NCBI RefSeq assembly: GCF_001613465.1 | Contig: NZ_BDCK01000044.1 | Coordinates: 34,588 to 98,587, forward strand | DNA length: 64,000 nucleotides | From: Nocardia niwae NBRC 108934 = DSM 45340 | GTDB taxonomy: Bacteria > Actinomycetota > Actinomycetes > Mycobacteriales > Mycobacteriaceae | Direction: 5' to 3' | Shown: in pieces, positions 49,839 through 61,418 of the stretch | Position numbering within the stretch: position 1 is the first letter of the stretch | Layout: every line of letters starts with the position of its first letter | The notes under the pieces: model-generated | What the model saw: the letters and a program-made list of their open reading frames with translations, nothing else | Told to the model about the DNA's origin: nothing | The model's database searches: none | Made by a program: the position numbers and the translations under genes

Positions 49839-50303
49839 TCAACGCCATTGCGGTCCACCGTCGAAATGAACATCGAACCGGTCGTGCAATTCGTTCATGC
49901 TGTCCCAGTCCGCCTCCCCGCGCGCTATCCGGCCGAGTTGCCGGAAGTATTCGAAGCGGACGATACCGGGTGTGAGCACAGCCAGGAACTCCGCGGGGCC
50001 GTCCGCGCCTGCGCCGAAGGCGTGCACAACACCCGGCGGCACCACCACCAGGCCGCCTTTGCCCACGGCGTTGCGGGCGCCGTCGACGAGGAACTCCATC
50101 GTGCCGTCCAGCACATAGAAGATCTCGGTCGACTTCGTATGGTGGTGCGGCCGGGTGCCGTCCGCGCCCGCGGCCAGGGTGAGCCGATTGGCGCCGAACA
50201 ACCCTGCGGAGTTCTCGCTGTCCTCGAGCAGCCGGAAGGAGCCGCCGCCGGGCAGCGCAACCGCTTCGACGTCTGCCTCGTGGACGATGAAAGACTTTGC
50301 CAT
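49839..50303 (-). CDS. Cupin-domain protein
   Basis: A 154-residue single cupin. Metal ligands are suggested by PHHHTKSTEIFYVLDGTMEF (motif 1) and VPPGVVHAFGA (motif 2). The start has AGGTGAG. The substrate is unknown; it interrupts the otherwise conserved parA-xerD stretch. Confidence 0.85.
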   Translation of the reverse strand: MAKSFIVHEADVEAVALPGGGSFRLLEDSENSAGLFGANRLTLAAGADGTRPHHHTKSTEIFYVLDGTMEFLVDGARNAVGKGGLVVVPPGVVHAFGAGADGPAEFLAVLTPGIVRFEYFRQLGRIARGEADWDSMNELHDRFDVHFDGGPQWR

Positions 50304-50461
50304 GCAACTCACCTCGTGTCGTGATCGGAACCGGGCCGCCGGTGAACACACCGCACGCACCCGCTGAACGAACACAACCGGACCGAAGTCCACTTTGTTC
50401 CGCCGATATGCCACGTCAGCGGAAACCGCAGGCGCGAGCGAAGCGCGGAGCGCCGAACGGA

Positions 50462-51406
50462 TTACCGTGCGCGCGGATGCGCGGTGGCCCAGACTTCGCG
50501 CAAGGTGTTGACGGTGACCAGGGTGTAGATCTGGGTCGTGGTCACCGAGGCGTGGCCGAGCAATTCCTGCACCACCCTGACGTCGGCGCCACCGTCGAGC
50601 AAATGGGTGGCGAAGGAGTGGCGCAGCGTGTGCGGCGACACCGCCGCACCGATGCCCGCCCGTTCGGCGGCGGTGTGCAGCACCTGCCAGGCGCTCTGCC
50701 GGGACAGCCGCGCGCCGCGGGCATTCAGGAAAAGCGCTCCGGCATTACCCTTTCCCCGCGCGGCGAGCACGGGCCGCCCACGGACCAGGTAGGCATCCAC
50801 AGCGGCCAGGGCCGGCCGCCCGATCGGCACCAGGCGCTGTTTCCCGCCCTTGCCGCGCAGCACGACCGACCGTTCCTCGAGATCGAGATCGTCGACGTCC
50901 AACCCGACCGTCTCCGAGATGCGGGCGCCGGTGGAGTACAGCAACTCCAGCAGCGCGCGGTCGCGCAGGCCGCGCGGTCCGCCGTCGGCGCCTGCCGCGG
51001 CATCCGCCTGGCCGCCGCCCGCCGCCTCGAGCAGCCGCAGCACCTGGTCGTAGGGCAGCGCCTTGGGCAGCCTGCGTCCCGGTGCGGGCGGCTTCACCGC
51101 GTGCGCCACGTCGGTGTCGGTCAGTCCCTCCGCGGCGGCGAAGCGATGCCAACCCCGCACCGCGATCAGCGCGCGGGCCACCGAACTTGCCGCCAGCGGC
51201 GGGTGCCCGTGACCGCCCGAGCGCAGCGCCATGGTGAACTCGGCGACGTCGGACTCGGCGACCCGGTCGAGCGAGCGGATGCCGCGCCCGGCCAGGAAGT
51301 CCAGATAGCGGCCCAGGTCCCGCCGGTAGGCCCCCAGGGTGTTGGGCGCGACGCCGCGCTCGACGGCGAGGTGGTCGAGATAGGCGTCGAGCTCGCGGCC
51401 GAGCAC
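50462..51406 (-). CDS. xerD: Tyrosine recombinase XerD
   Basis: A 314-residue site-specific recombinase resolving chromosome dimers at dif. The SAM-like N-terminal domain (LDAYLDHLAVERGVAPNTLG) is followed by the catalytic domain with Arg in STGARISE, HTLRHSFATHLL (His and Arg), LGHASVTTTQIYT (His and the nucleophile Tyr). Starts with GTG, seven bases after the Nudix stop. Confidence 0.93.
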   Translation of the reverse strand: MLGRELDAYLDHLAVERGVAPNTLGAYRRDLGRYLDFLAGRGIRSLDRVAESDVAEFTMALRSGGHGHPPLAASSVARALIAVRGWHRFAAAEGLTDTDVAHAVKPPAPGRRLPKALPYDQVLRLLEAAGGGQADAAAGADGGPRGLRDRALLELLYSTGARISETVGLDVDDLDLEERSVVLRGKGGKQRLVPIGRPALAAVDAYLVRGRPVLAARGKGNAGALFLNARGARLSRQSAWQVLHTAAERAGIGAAVSPHTLRHSFATHLLDGGADVRVVQELLGHASVTTTQIYTLVTVNTLREVWATAHPRAR

Positions 51407-51412
51407 TTCTGG

Positions 51413-52072
51413 TCAGTCTTCGGACTTCTCGGCCGCCTTGCGGCGGAGGAAGGTCGTGGGCTGCCCGTCCCACGGCGCGTCCGGCGGCCGCGGTTCGATG
51501 CCGCCCGCTCGCGCGGCCGCCAGCGCGAGCACGCCCGCGACGGCGGTCGCGTTGACGATCTCCCCGCTCAGCGCCGCGCGGACCGCCGCGTCGACCGGCA
51601 TGCGGACCACTTCCAGGTCCGCCTCCTCGAATTCGGGATCGGGCCGATCGGTCTCGTACAGCCCGCGTGCCAGGTAGATCCGCAGCGCTTCGTCGGTGAA
51701 CCCGGGCGAGAGCGCGACGTCCACCAGGACCGCCCATTCCCGGGCGGCCAACCCGGTCTCCTCGGCCAGCTCGCGGCGCGCCGCGAGCAGCGGATCCTCT
51801 CCGGGCACGTCGAGCAGCCCGGCGGGCAACTCGAGCAGCCGCCTGCCGATCGGGTGACGGTACTGATTGATCAGCACCACATCGCCGTCGTCGTCGATCG
51901 CCGCGACGGCGACGGCGCCGTGATGCTCGATCACCTCGCGCTCGACGACCCGGCCACCCGGCATCCGCACCTGGTCGAGCCGCAACGCGAGGATCGCGCC
52001 GCTGTAGACGGTCTCGCTCGATTCGATCTCGAAATCGTGGCTGCCGGGCTCGGCAGCGCCCCCGTTGGTCAT
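51413..52072 (-). CDS. Nudix hydrolase, ADP-ribose pyrophosphatase-like
   Basis: A 219-residue Nudix enzyme (Rv1700-like). The Nudix box is GLLDVPGEDPLLAARRELAE followed by ETGL (about 98-120), preceded by the NQYRHPIGRRLLELPAG segment of ADP-ribose pyrophosphatases. The ATG (MTNGG) is five bases after the pyrG stop. Confidence 0.92.
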   Translation of the reverse strand: MTNGGAAEPGSHDFEIESSETVYSGAILALRLDQVRMPGGRVVEREVIEHHGAVAVAAIDDDGDVVLINQYRHPIGRRLLELPAGLLDVPGEDPLLAARRELAEETGLAAREWAVLVDVALSPGFTDEALRIYLARGLYETDRPDPEFEEADLEVVRMPVDAAVRAALSGEIVNATAVAGVLALAAARAGGIEPRPPDAPWDGQPTTFLRRKAAEKSED

Positions 52073-52076
52073 CCCG

Positions 52077-53798
<1,722 letters not shown>

Positions 53799-54029
53799 GG
53801 GTCTTCACGGTAACACGAATCCGCCCGTCCGTTCGAATGCCACGCGCGTTTGCCCGCCGATCGCCGGGACGGCGATCAGAGCCGCAGCGGCCGAATTGTG
53901 AAGTCGGTCGCGTTCCCGTCCGCGGTGTTCACCGGACGCCGGTGCCCAGAAGTCGGCGAGAACGGTCGATCATGCCCGTGACCTGCGCAAAACGCTCCGA
54001 GTGCACGTTCCAGCGGATCTTCCGGCCCG

Positions 54030-54974
54030 TCAGCCCGGGACGGCGGCCAGGGTGAGCGACGTGGCTTTGGCTCCGGTGCCGTAGCGTCCGGTGCCGCCGT
54101 TGAGCTGTTCACCGAGCGCCAGCACGGTCGTGACCCGGCCGAGTTCCCGGTCGAGATTGTCGACGGTGCTCACCTGACCCGCGAGCGCGGCGTCGGTGCG
54201 GACCACGGCGATCGGCCCCTGCCCGTCGGCGGCGCCCGCGCGCCCGGCCAGAACCACTCCCGCCCCACGGCCGCGCAGGGCGCCCGCGAAGCGCGCGGCA
54301 TTCGTGCCCGCACTGTTCTCCGCCGCGGCGACGCCGTTGCCGGTGATCACGACGGCGAGCTGGGCGGGCCGCACCGGTGTGTCACCGTAGGCGAGGAACC
54401 CGCCGCCGCGCAGGGTCTCCAGGACCAGCCCGAGTTCCTCCGGAGTGCTCCGGGTTTGCCCGGTGGCCGGGTCGAGCAGCAGCACCAGGCCCAGCAGATC
54501 ACCGGCCATGCTGCCCTGATCCACCGCGCCGGTCCGCAGCTGCGCCCCGGCCGGGATGACGTTCGTGAGAGCCGTGCGCATCCGGTCACCCTCGGTGGCG
54601 TCGACGAACGCTTCGGTCAGTGCGATCCGGCCCGTGACGGCCGCCCCCGACCCCGCGAGCGCCCGCGTCACCGCTTCGACGTCGCCCGGATCGGCGTCCG
54701 GTGTCGTGAACACGACGACGCTGCGGTCGGCGAGCGCGCCGCCGAGGATGCGCCCGGAGGACCCGGCGATGAACCGGTCGGCGGCCACGGCCTGCTCCCC
54801 GAGCAGCCGGTTCTGCTCGGTGAGGATGTCGACCTGCTGCCGCAGGTCGGTCTTGTCCGCCCGCAAGCCGGACAGCAGATCGGCTCCGAGCGTCTGGGAT
54901 CCGAGCACCACACCGATCGCGAGCGCGAGAAAGATCGCGACGATCGAGATGGCGTGCTGGCGCAACGAAATCAT
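54030..54974 (-). CDS. mctB: MctB-type copper transport/envelope protein
   Basis: A 314-residue protein equivalent to Rv1698 (MctB), linked to copper export across the mycolate envelope. One N-terminal helix (HAISIVAIFLALAIGVVLGS, about 8-27) anchors it, followed by a coiled stretch (DLRQQVDILTEQNRLLGEQ) and an outer domain. The ATG has GAGGAGA. It is 11 bp after the steA gene stop, in the order known from mycobacteria. Confidence 0.9.
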   Translation of the reverse strand: MISLRQHAISIVAIFLALAIGVVLGSQTLGADLLSGLRADKTDLRQQVDILTEQNRLLGEQAVAADRFIAGSSGRILGGALADRSVVVFTTPDADPGDVEAVTRALAGSGAAVTGRIALTEAFVDATEGDRMRTALTNVIPAGAQLRTGAVDQGSMAGDLLGLVLLLDPATGQTRSTPEELGLVLETLRGGGFLAYGDTPVRPAQLAVVITGNGVAAAENSAGTNAARFAGALRGRGAGVVLAGRAGAADGQGPIAVVRTDAALAGQVSTVDNLDRELGRVTTVLALGEQLNGGTGRYGTGAKATSLTLAAVPG

Positions 54975-54984
54975 CGTTCTCCTC

Positions 54985-56199
54985 TCAGAATTCCCACGAT
55001 CCGGCTTGTCCCTGCGCCCACCGCGCGAAGCGGTTCCACGTGTCCACACCCCAGTCCAGGACGTCTCCGCCGCTGTTGGACGCCAGCAGCACGACGATCA
55101 CCGCGACCAGCGCGGCGAGCACGACCAGTGCGACGGCGACCCCGGACACGCGATTGCGGTACAGGGTGGCCACCGCCTTCGCGTCCATCAGCTTCGTGCC
55201 GACCTTGAGCCGGGTGAGGAAGGTGGCCGGATTGCTGTCGCGGCGGCCCCGGTCGAAGAAATCGTCGAGCGAGGCGGGCGCTCCCGCGGTGACGATCAGC
55301 GCGGCGCCGTGATGGTCGGCCAGCAGCAGTGCCAGATCGGCGGCCGAGCCCGACGAGGGGAAGGTCGTCGCGCCGATACCGAGGTCCTGGATGCGCTCGA
55401 GCCCTTTGGCGTGGCCGTCGGTGTCGGCGGGCAGGATCACCTCGGCGCCGCACTTCATGGTGGCGGTGGTGATCTCCTCGGGGTCGCCCACGATGACGTC
55501 GGGCTGGTACCCGCGCCTGCGTAGGGTGTCCGCACCGCGGCCCACGCCGATGAGGATCGGGGCGTATTCCTTGATGAACGGCTTGAGCCGCTGCAGGTCC
55601 TCGGCGTGCTCCGGACCGTCGGCGACCACCACCACATGCCGGTGCTTCATCACCAGATCCAGTTCCGGGACGCCGAACCCGTCGATGAGCAGCGCGCTCT
55701 CGGTGCGGATGAATTCGATGGTGTTACCCGCGAACGCCTCCAGATGATCGGCCAGACCGTTGCGCGCCTCGATCATCCGCTCCGTGATCGCGGACTCGGT
55801 GAGCTCGATGCCCTCGACGAGGACCTCCGGCTCCTTCTTGATCAGCTTGTCGGCGTAGACCACGCCGTCGACGATGCGAACCTTGACGCCGTCCTTGATC
55901 TTCTTGAACGCATCCGAGCTCACCGTGTCCAGCAGCAGGATCCCGTTCGCGACCAGGGCTTCGGGGCCCAGGTTCGGGTAACGGCCGGAAATGGACGGCG
56001 AGGTGTTGATCACCGCACCGACGCGCGCCTCGACCAGCCGGTCGGCGGTCATCCGGTCGAGATCCATCTCGTCGAGGACGACGATGTCGCCCGGGCCGAT
56101 CCGTCCGAGCAGCCGCCGGGTGTTGCGATCCACCCGGGCAGTCCCGATCAGACCAGGAAGCGTTTCGGTGTTTCTCGACAACAGCGCCGGCATCTTCAT
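54985..56199 (-). CDS. steA: SteA-like division protein
   Basis: A 404-residue protein of the SteA family (Rv1697), involved in septation of mycolata. The N-terminal domain (LIGTARVDRNTRRLLGRIGP) is followed by a TPK-like fold (RRRGYQPDVIVGDPEEI, FPSSGSAADLALLLADHHG), then a C-terminal helix (VSGVAVALVVLAALVAVIVV) and a short outer tail. An ATG two codons later is an alternative start. Confidence 0.88.
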   Translation of the reverse strand: MKMPALLSRNTETLPGLIGTARVDRNTRRLLGRIGPGDIVVLDEMDLDRMTADRLVEARVGAVINTSPSISGRYPNLGPEALVANGILLLDTVSSDAFKKIKDGVKVRIVDGVVYADKLIKKEPEVLVEGIELTESAITERMIEARNGLADHLEAFAGNTIEFIRTESALLIDGFGVPELDLVMKHRHVVVVADGPEHAEDLQRLKPFIKEYAPILIGVGRGADTLRRRGYQPDVIVGDPEEITTATMKCGAEVILPADTDGHAKGLERIQDLGIGATTFPSSGSAADLALLLADHHGAALIVTAGAPASLDDFFDRGRRDSNPATFLTRLKVGTKLMDAKAVATLYRNRVSGVAVALVVLAALVAVIVVLLASNSGGDVLDWGVDTWNRFARWAQGQAGSWEF

Positions 56200-56583
56200 G
56201 TGCCGATGATGGCGGCAAACTCTCAACCATTGGTGGAGGCGCGCCGTTCCACACACCGCGTCCATGCGGCCACGCATGCGGCAGCGGGCGCGCCGCCTCG
56301 GGGTATTCCACGGCCGAGTTGTGAACAATATTCGCTGTTCAGAAAGCACTTATCGGCCGGATTCCGCTCTCGTCGCAATCCACTGGGCCGAAGCGACGGC
56401 GACCCGGCCGGTTGCCCGGGCCGATACGCCGCACCGCCCGCCAACCCACGAACGGACAGTGCACACCACCCCCTCCTGCCATCCGGCGAATCAGCCGCTA
56501 TCGCGTTGACACGAACCCGACGGCCAAGTGGACAAAACCTCCGCGCGGGCCGACGCACGGCCGAAGACGAAGCGGCCCCGCCG
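56200..56583. other. Intergenic region
   Basis: About 380 bp upstream of steA. Only a weak dyad, GAACA-8-TGTTC (56323-56340), was seen, and no gene is supported. Confidence 0.4.
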
Positions 56584-57018
56584 TCAGCACCGCTTCGCAT
56601 GCGGGCGGCACACGGTCCAACCGCTACCGTCCGGACGCGGCGTGCGGCTCCAGGCCGCTTCACCCGCGCCGTCGCCGGGGGCGCTGTCGGCGGGTCGGGG
56701 TTTGTTCTTCCGGTGATACTCGCGCAGCGCATGCTGATGTTCGTTCTGCCGCAGGGGGTTCGGGTCGGAGTGCTGGTAGCCGAACGGGTCGATCTCATGC
56801 CACCCCGTCGAGTCGCCATGCGAACCAGCGCGACCGGAGTGGTCGGAGCGCGACAGCGACTCCGCGGCAGCACCACCGGCCGCGCTGATCATCCCCGCGG
56901 CGAGACCGGCCACGATCAGCGCGAATGTCGCCGTTTTCGCCGTTTTCCGGCGTCGCCCGATCGGGCCGCGACGGCGCGCCCCGCCCGCCTCGGTCATCAC
57001 TGAAAGAACGCTGCACAT
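56584..57018 (-). CDS. Small secreted protein
   Basis: A 144-residue exported protein, family unknown. The basic start (RRKTAKTA) and hydrophobic core (TFALIVAGLAAGMISAAGGAAA) form a signal peptide. The mature part is hydrophilic and His/Asp/Arg-rich (DPFGYQHSDPNPLRQNEHQH) and ends with two cysteines (TVCRPHAKRC) that could form a disulphide. The ATG at 57018 has AAAGGGG five bases upstream. A possible -10 (TACTAT) lies at 57093-57088. Confidence 0.65.
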   Translation of the reverse strand: MCSVLSVMTEAGGARRRGPIGRRRKTAKTATFALIVAGLAAGMISAAGGAAAESLSRSDHSGRAGSHGDSTGWHEIDPFGYQHSDPNPLRQNEHQHALREYHRKNKPRPADSAPGDGAGEAAWSRTPRPDGSGWTVCRPHAKRC

Positions 57019-57448
57019 GTCGGCCCCTTTGCCTCGGCGCTTCCGGCTGTCCAGCGGAATTCATCCGCCGTTCACCTACTGAGTTCAATAGTAGATGGAA
57101 ATCGGACATTGCGGACGTCGGTTGCCTACGACCCAGTCGTCGTTAGCGAAAACTCTTGATCGAAACACGCTTTGCGCATCAAACCCGCCGCGTACGCCTC
57201 TGCCTTTCCCCGAGCCGAGACCCAGCTTCCAGCCATTCCATGGCCTCGCACGGATTTAGTCAGTAGATCGAGTCGGTATTGGAGCGCCGCCAACCGCCTC
57301 TCGCCTCGATCGCGCCCATGGTGCCAGCCCGGAAAACCTCCCGCGGGGGACGGCCCGCCGTCGATTGTGATGCGGACGACACGATCATCGAGCGGCGCCC
57401 GCTGTAGCTATATGCTGCCGGTCACACGTAACTGGAAGAGGAGATTTC
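57019..57448. other. Divergent intergenic region
   Basis: About 430 bp, relatively AT-rich at its left. It contains the TACTAT box for the secreted protein and TATGCT (57411-57416) as a possible -10 for the SRPBCC gene; no gene seen. Confidence 0.45.
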
Positions 57449-57868
57449 ATGGCCAGCACCACCGTCGACGCCGTCATCGCAGCTCCGCGCGAGGTCGTCT
57501 ACCGGCTCTTCGCCGACCGCGAGAGCATCAGCCCCTACATCCCGGTCCAGGTCAAGCTGATCAAGCCCGGCCTGACCGAACGCGAGGGCGTCGGCGCGCA
57601 GCACCTGATCGGCCTCGGCCCGGTCGGGGTCACCGAGGAGATCACCAAGCTCGTGCCCGGCGAGCGGATGGAATACAAGATCGTGAAGGGCGCGCCGGTG
57701 AAGCGGCACGTCGGCATCGTGACCTTCGCCGACGCCGACAACGGCACTCTGGTCTCCTACACGATGGAATCGGACCCGTCGCTGCCGGTACCGGCCAAGG
57801 TGCTGGAATTCGGTCTGAAGAACCTGATCGGCCAGTTCATCAAGGGTGCGCAGAAGGCGGTGCGCTGA
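57449..57868 (+). CDS. SRPBCC family protein
   Basis: A 139-residue helix-grip protein (ASTTVDAVIAAPREVVYRLF at the start; EEITKLVPGERMEYKIVKGA in the centre). It probably binds a small lipid or hydrophobic ligand; no catalytic residues can be named. Strong ribosome site (AGAGGAG). It converges on recN. Confidence 0.82.
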   Translation: MASTTVDAVIAAPREVVYRLFADRESISPYIPVQVKLIKPGLTEREGVGAQHLIGLGPVGVTEEITKLVPGERMEYKIVKGAPVKRHVGIVTFADADNGTLVSYTMESDPSLPVPAKVLEFGLKNLIGQFIKGAQKAVR

Positions 57869-57870
57869 CC

Positions 57871-57887
57871 GGCGCGCTCAGCGCGCC
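57871..57887. terminator. Hairpin between SRPBCC gene and recN
   Basis: A 7-bp stem GGCGCGC/GCGCGCC with loop TCA, the loop being the recN stop codon (read on the minus strand). It lies two bases after the convergent stop. Confidence 0.5.
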
Positions 57888-59662
57888 GCCACTTCGGCGC
57901 CCGCTTTCTCGGCGCGCGCCGTCGCCAGCAGTTCCTCCGCGTGTGCCCGGCCGGTCTCGGTGTCGTCGAGACCGGCCAGCATGCGCGCCAGCTCGACCAC
58001 GCGCTCGTCGTTGGTGAGCGCACGGACACCGCTGTTGACCGTGCCCTTGCCGTCGTCGGATTTGTCGACCACCAAATGGGTGTCGGCGAACGCCGCGACC
58101 TGCGGCAGGTGGGTCACCACGATCACCTGATGGGTACGCGCCAGCCGTGCCAGTCTGCGGCCGATCTCCACCGCGGCGCGTCCGCCGACACCCGCGTCGA
58201 CCTCGTCGAACACCATGGTCGCTCCGTGCTCGGAGCCGGCCAGCACCACTTCCAGCGCCAGCATCACGCGTGACAGCTCACCGCCCGACGCGCTCTTGCT
58301 CAAGGGCAACGACTGTGCGCCGGAATGCGCCGCCAACCGGAACTCGGCCTCATCGATACCCGTGGCGCCTGCATGCAACTCCTGACCGTCGACGGTGAGC
58401 GGCGCCGAGTCCTGCGCGCCCGCGAGCACCGGCCGCACCTCGACCTCCAGACGCGCCTTGCCCATCGCGAGACCACCCAGCTCGGCGCTCACCGCGGCTG
58501 CCAGCTTGCCCGCCGATTTGCGCCGCGCGGCGCTCAGCTTCTTCGCCGCCTCCCGCAACCGTTCGGCGGCGGTGTCGACCTCGGCGGCCAGCTTCGCCAG
58601 CGCCTCCTCCGAGACGTCCAGCGAGCCGAGCCGGGTGCGAGCCTCCTGCGCCCAGGCCAGCACGCCATCGATGTCAGCCGCGTACTTGCGGGTCAGCGTC
58701 TTCAATTCGGCCTGCCGGGTGAGCAGCGAATCCAGCGCCCCCGGATCCGACGGCAGATCCGAGAGATACCCGCTCAACTCGGTGGTGACGTCGACCACCA
58801 CGGCGATGGCGTCGGCCAAGCGCGGCGCGAGGGCGACCAGCGCCGGATCGTCGGCGGCTTCGATGCGGGCGCGCGCCGCGCCCAGCGCTTCCATGGCGCC
58901 GGAACCGTCCCCCGGGGCGTCCGCAGACCCGGCCAGCGCGTCGTGCGCGGTAGCCGCCGCCTCCCGCAGCGAATCCAGATCGCTCAGCCTGCGCACCTCG
59001 TCGACGATGCGCACGTCCTCGCCGGGTTCGGGAGCGATGGCGTCGATCTCGTTCAACGAGTGTTCGAGTCGCTCGGCCTCGAGGGCCAATTCCCTGCTGC
59101 GCGCGGTCCGTTCGAGCAGTTCGGTGCGGGCGTCGAGCCAGGATCGGCGCAGCACCTGGTACTTCCGCAGCAGAGCGGCCACCGCGTCGCCCGCGAACCG
59201 GTCCAGCGCCGACAACTGCTGATCGGGGCGCTGCAACCGCAGCTGGTCGTTCTGCCCGTGCACGGTCAGCAAAGGCGCGGTGAAATCGCCCAGCACCGAG
59301 GCGGGGACCCCGCGGCCACCGAGATGCGCGCGGGAGCGCCCATCGCTGCCGACCGTGCGGATCGCGATGACGCTGCCGTCGTCGTCCTGCTCGGCCGCGG
59401 CCGCCTCCAGCACCTGCGCGACCTCGGCGCGGGCGGCGTCGTTGACGTCCTCGATGGTGAACCGGCCCTCCACGACCGCACGCGACGCGCCGAGCCGGAC
59501 CCGGCCCGCGTCCGCGCGGGCACCGCTGAGCAGATGCAGGCTGGTCACCACCATGGTCTTGCCCGCGCCGGTCTCGCCGGTCAGGCAGGTCAGCCCCGCG
59601 TGGAACTGCGCGGTCGCCCTGGAAATGACGCCAAGCCCGTCAATCCTGATCTCTGTCAGCAC
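57878..59662 (-). CDS. recN: DNA repair ATPase RecN
   Basis: A 594-residue SMC-like protein acting in double-strand break repair. Walker A GETGAGKTM (about 30-38), a central coiled coil and the C-terminal signature and Walker B (SGGELSRVMLALEVVL, TMVFDEVDAGVGG). The GTG at 59662 (VLTEIRIDGLG) matches mycobacterial RecN starts and has GGAGA upstream; it overlaps nadK by 23 bp. Confidence 0.94.
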   Translation of the reverse strand: MLTEIRIDGLGVISRATAQFHAGLTCLTGETGAGKTMVVTSLHLLSGARADAGRVRLGASRAVVEGRFTIEDVNDAARAEVAQVLEAAAAEQDDDGSVIAIRTVGSDGRSRAHLGGRGVPASVLGDFTAPLLTVHGQNDQLRLQRPDQQLSALDRFAGDAVAALLRKYQVLRRSWLDARTELLERTARSRELALEAERLEHSLNEIDAIAPEPGEDVRIVDEVRRLSDLDSLREAAATAHDALAGSADAPGDGSGAMEALGAARARIEAADDPALVALAPRLADAIAVVVDVTTELSGYLSDLPSDPGALDSLLTRQAELKTLTRKYAADIDGVLAWAQEARTRLGSLDVSEEALAKLAAEVDTAAERLREAAKKLSAARRKSAGKLAAAVSAELGGLAMGKARLEVEVRPVLAGAQDSAPLTVDGQELHAGATGIDEAEFRLAAHSGAQSLPLSKSASGGELSRVMLALEVVLAGSEHGATMVFDEVDAGVGGRAAVEIGRRLARLARTHQVIVVTHLPQVAAFADTHLVVDKSDDGKGTVNSGVRALTNDERVVELARMLAGLDDTETGRAHAEELLATARAEKAGAEVAAR

Positions 59663-60599
59663 TTGTGCTCTCCGTTCGCCGTCGGCCACGCCAGCCTGTC
59701 ACGGGCAATTGGAACTTGCGCACCATCCGGTCGGCGAAGGGTGCGGAGTCCAGCCGCACCCAGCGCACCGGTCGAGCGCCGCGAACCGCCTCCACCCGGC
59801 CCCCGCTGGGCAGTGCGAGCGTGCGCCTGCCGTCCAGGAAAACTATCGCATCGTGTCCGGTCGCCACGGACTCGACCGCGATCCGCGACTCGGGGCTGGT
59901 CACCAGCGGCCGCGCGAACAGGGCATGGGCATTGCTCGGAATCACCAGCAACGCTTCGAGTTCCGGCCACACCACCGGACCGCCCGCGGAGAAGGCGTAG
60001 GCGGTCGAACCGGTCGGCGTGGAGATGAGGATGCCATCGCAGCCGAACGACGACACCGGTCGCCCGTCGACCTCCAGCACCACTTCCAGTACCCCCATGC
60101 GCGAGGCGTTTTCGATGCTCGCCTCGTTCAGCGCCCAACCGCTCTCCACGACCTCGTCCTCGATCCGCACCGTGACGTCGATGGTCATCCGATGCTCGAT
60201 CGTGTAATCGCCCCGGACCACCTGGGCGAGCGCCTCGTCCAGATGCTCCGCCTCGGCCTCGGTGAGAAAACCGATGCGGCCGAGGTTGATCCCGAGCACC
60301 GGCACCCCGGCCGGGCGCGCCAGTTCGGCAGCGCGCAGGAATGTTCCGTCACCGCCGAGCACGAGCACCATCTCGCAGCCGACCGCTGCCTCCGCACTGT
60401 GCTCGACCACGCGCACCGGATAGCCGCCCGGCTCGGCCTCGAACCGCGTGCTGTCCGCCTCGTCCGCGAGCACGCGCAGGCAGATACCCGCGTCCGCGAA
60501 GATTTTCGCCACCCGGTGGGCGGTCTCGATGATCTCCGCCCGGCCGGGATGTGACACCAGCAGAATCTCCCGGCCGCAGGGCTGGGCCAGCGCGTTCAC
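59640..60599 (-). CDS. nadK: NAD kinase
   Basis: A 319-residue enzyme phosphorylating NAD to NADP. GGDGTFLRAAE, the NE in LNEASIEN, and ISTPTGSTAYAFSAGGP are the family motifs. The GTG start overlaps the tlyA stop (GTGA). Confidence 0.96.
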   Translation of the reverse strand: MNALAQPCGREILLVSHPGRAEIIETAHRVAKIFADAGICLRVLADEADSTRFEAEPGGYPVRVVEHSAEAAVGCEMVLVLGGDGTFLRAAELARPAGVPVLGINLGRIGFLTEAEAEHLDEALAQVVRGDYTIEHRMTIDVTVRIEDEVVESGWALNEASIENASRMGVLEVVLEVDGRPVSSFGCDGILISTPTGSTAYAFSAGGPVVWPELEALLVIPSNAHALFARPLVTSPESRIAVESVATGHDAIVFLDGRRTLALPSGGRVEAVRGARPVRWVRLDSAPFADRMVRKFQLPVTGWRGRRRTESTSADRDQD

Positions 60600-61417
60600 T
60601 GTGGACCCTCCTCAACCGCACGCTCGACCAGCGCAGCGACCCGCTCACCATCGTCCGCGAACGACCCGTCGTTGCGCAGCCACAAGAAGTATTCGACATT
60701 GCCCGACGGACCCGGCAGCGGACTCGCCACCACACCGACGGTGCGCATCCCCAGCTCCGCGGCCGCGGCCGCCACCGCGCGCACCGCGTCGGCGCGCAGC
60801 GCGGGATCGCGCACCACACCGCCGGAGCCGACCCGCTCCTTACCGACCTCGAACTGCGGTTTCACCATGGGCAACAGGTCGGCGCCCGGCGCCGCGCAGG
60901 CGGCCAGCGCGGGCAGGACCAGGCTCAGCGAAATGAAGGACAGGTCGCCCACCACCACTTCGACCGTGCCACCGATGGTTTCGGGCGTCAGGTTGCGCAC
61001 GTTGGTGCGGTCGAACACCCGGACCCGCTCGTCGTTGCGCAGGCGCCAGACCAGCTGGCCGTACCCGACGTCGACCGCGACGACCTCCCGAGCTTCCCGC
61101 GCCAGCAGCACATCGGTGAACCCGCCGGTCGAGGCGCCCGCGTCCAGGCAGCGTTTGCCCGCCACGGACAGCCCGTCGGGCTCGAACCGCTCCAGCGCGC
61201 CGAGTAGTTTGTGCGCGCCGCGCGAGGCCCACGACACCTCGTCGGGTTCCTCCCGGACCACCAGCGGCGTGCCCGCCTCGACAGCGGTCGCCGCCTTCAC
61301 CGCGACCGTTCCAGCTATCAGGACGCGGCCCGCGCCGATCAGCTCGACCGCGTGTTCTCGCGATCTCGCCAATCCGCGGCGAACCAGTTCCGCGTCCACC
61401 CGTGCGCGTCTGGCCAC
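60596..61417 (-). CDS. tlyA: TlyA rRNA 2-prime-O-methyltransferase
   Basis: A 273-residue S4-domain plus SAM-methyltransferase protein that methylates 16S and 23S rRNA and determines capreomycin sensitivity in mycobacteria. VDAELVRRGLARSREHAVEL is the S4 part; KCLDAGASTGGFTDVLLA-like residues (with Arg after Lys here) bind SAM. The GTG start (VARRARVDAE) matches Rv1694. Confidence 0.94.
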   Translation of the reverse strand: MARRARVDAELVRRGLARSREHAVELIGAGRVLIAGTVAVKAATAVEAGTPLVVREEPDEVSWASRGAHKLLGALERFEPDGLSVAGKRCLDAGASTGGFTDVLLAREAREVVAVDVGYGQLVWRLRNDERVRVFDRTNVRNLTPETIGGTVEVVVGDLSFISLSLVLPALAACAAPGADLLPMVKPQFEVGKERVGSGGVVRDPALRADAVRAVAAAAAELGMRTVGVVASPLPGPSGNVEYFLWLRNDGSFADDGERVAALVERAVEEGPQ

Positions 61418-61418
61418 C

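Noticed and set aside
56323..56340. GAACA-8-TGTTC dyad as a LexA or other operator
   Set aside because: The spacing and arms do not fit the actinobacterial SOS box (GAAC-4-GTTC), and five-base arms occur by chance.
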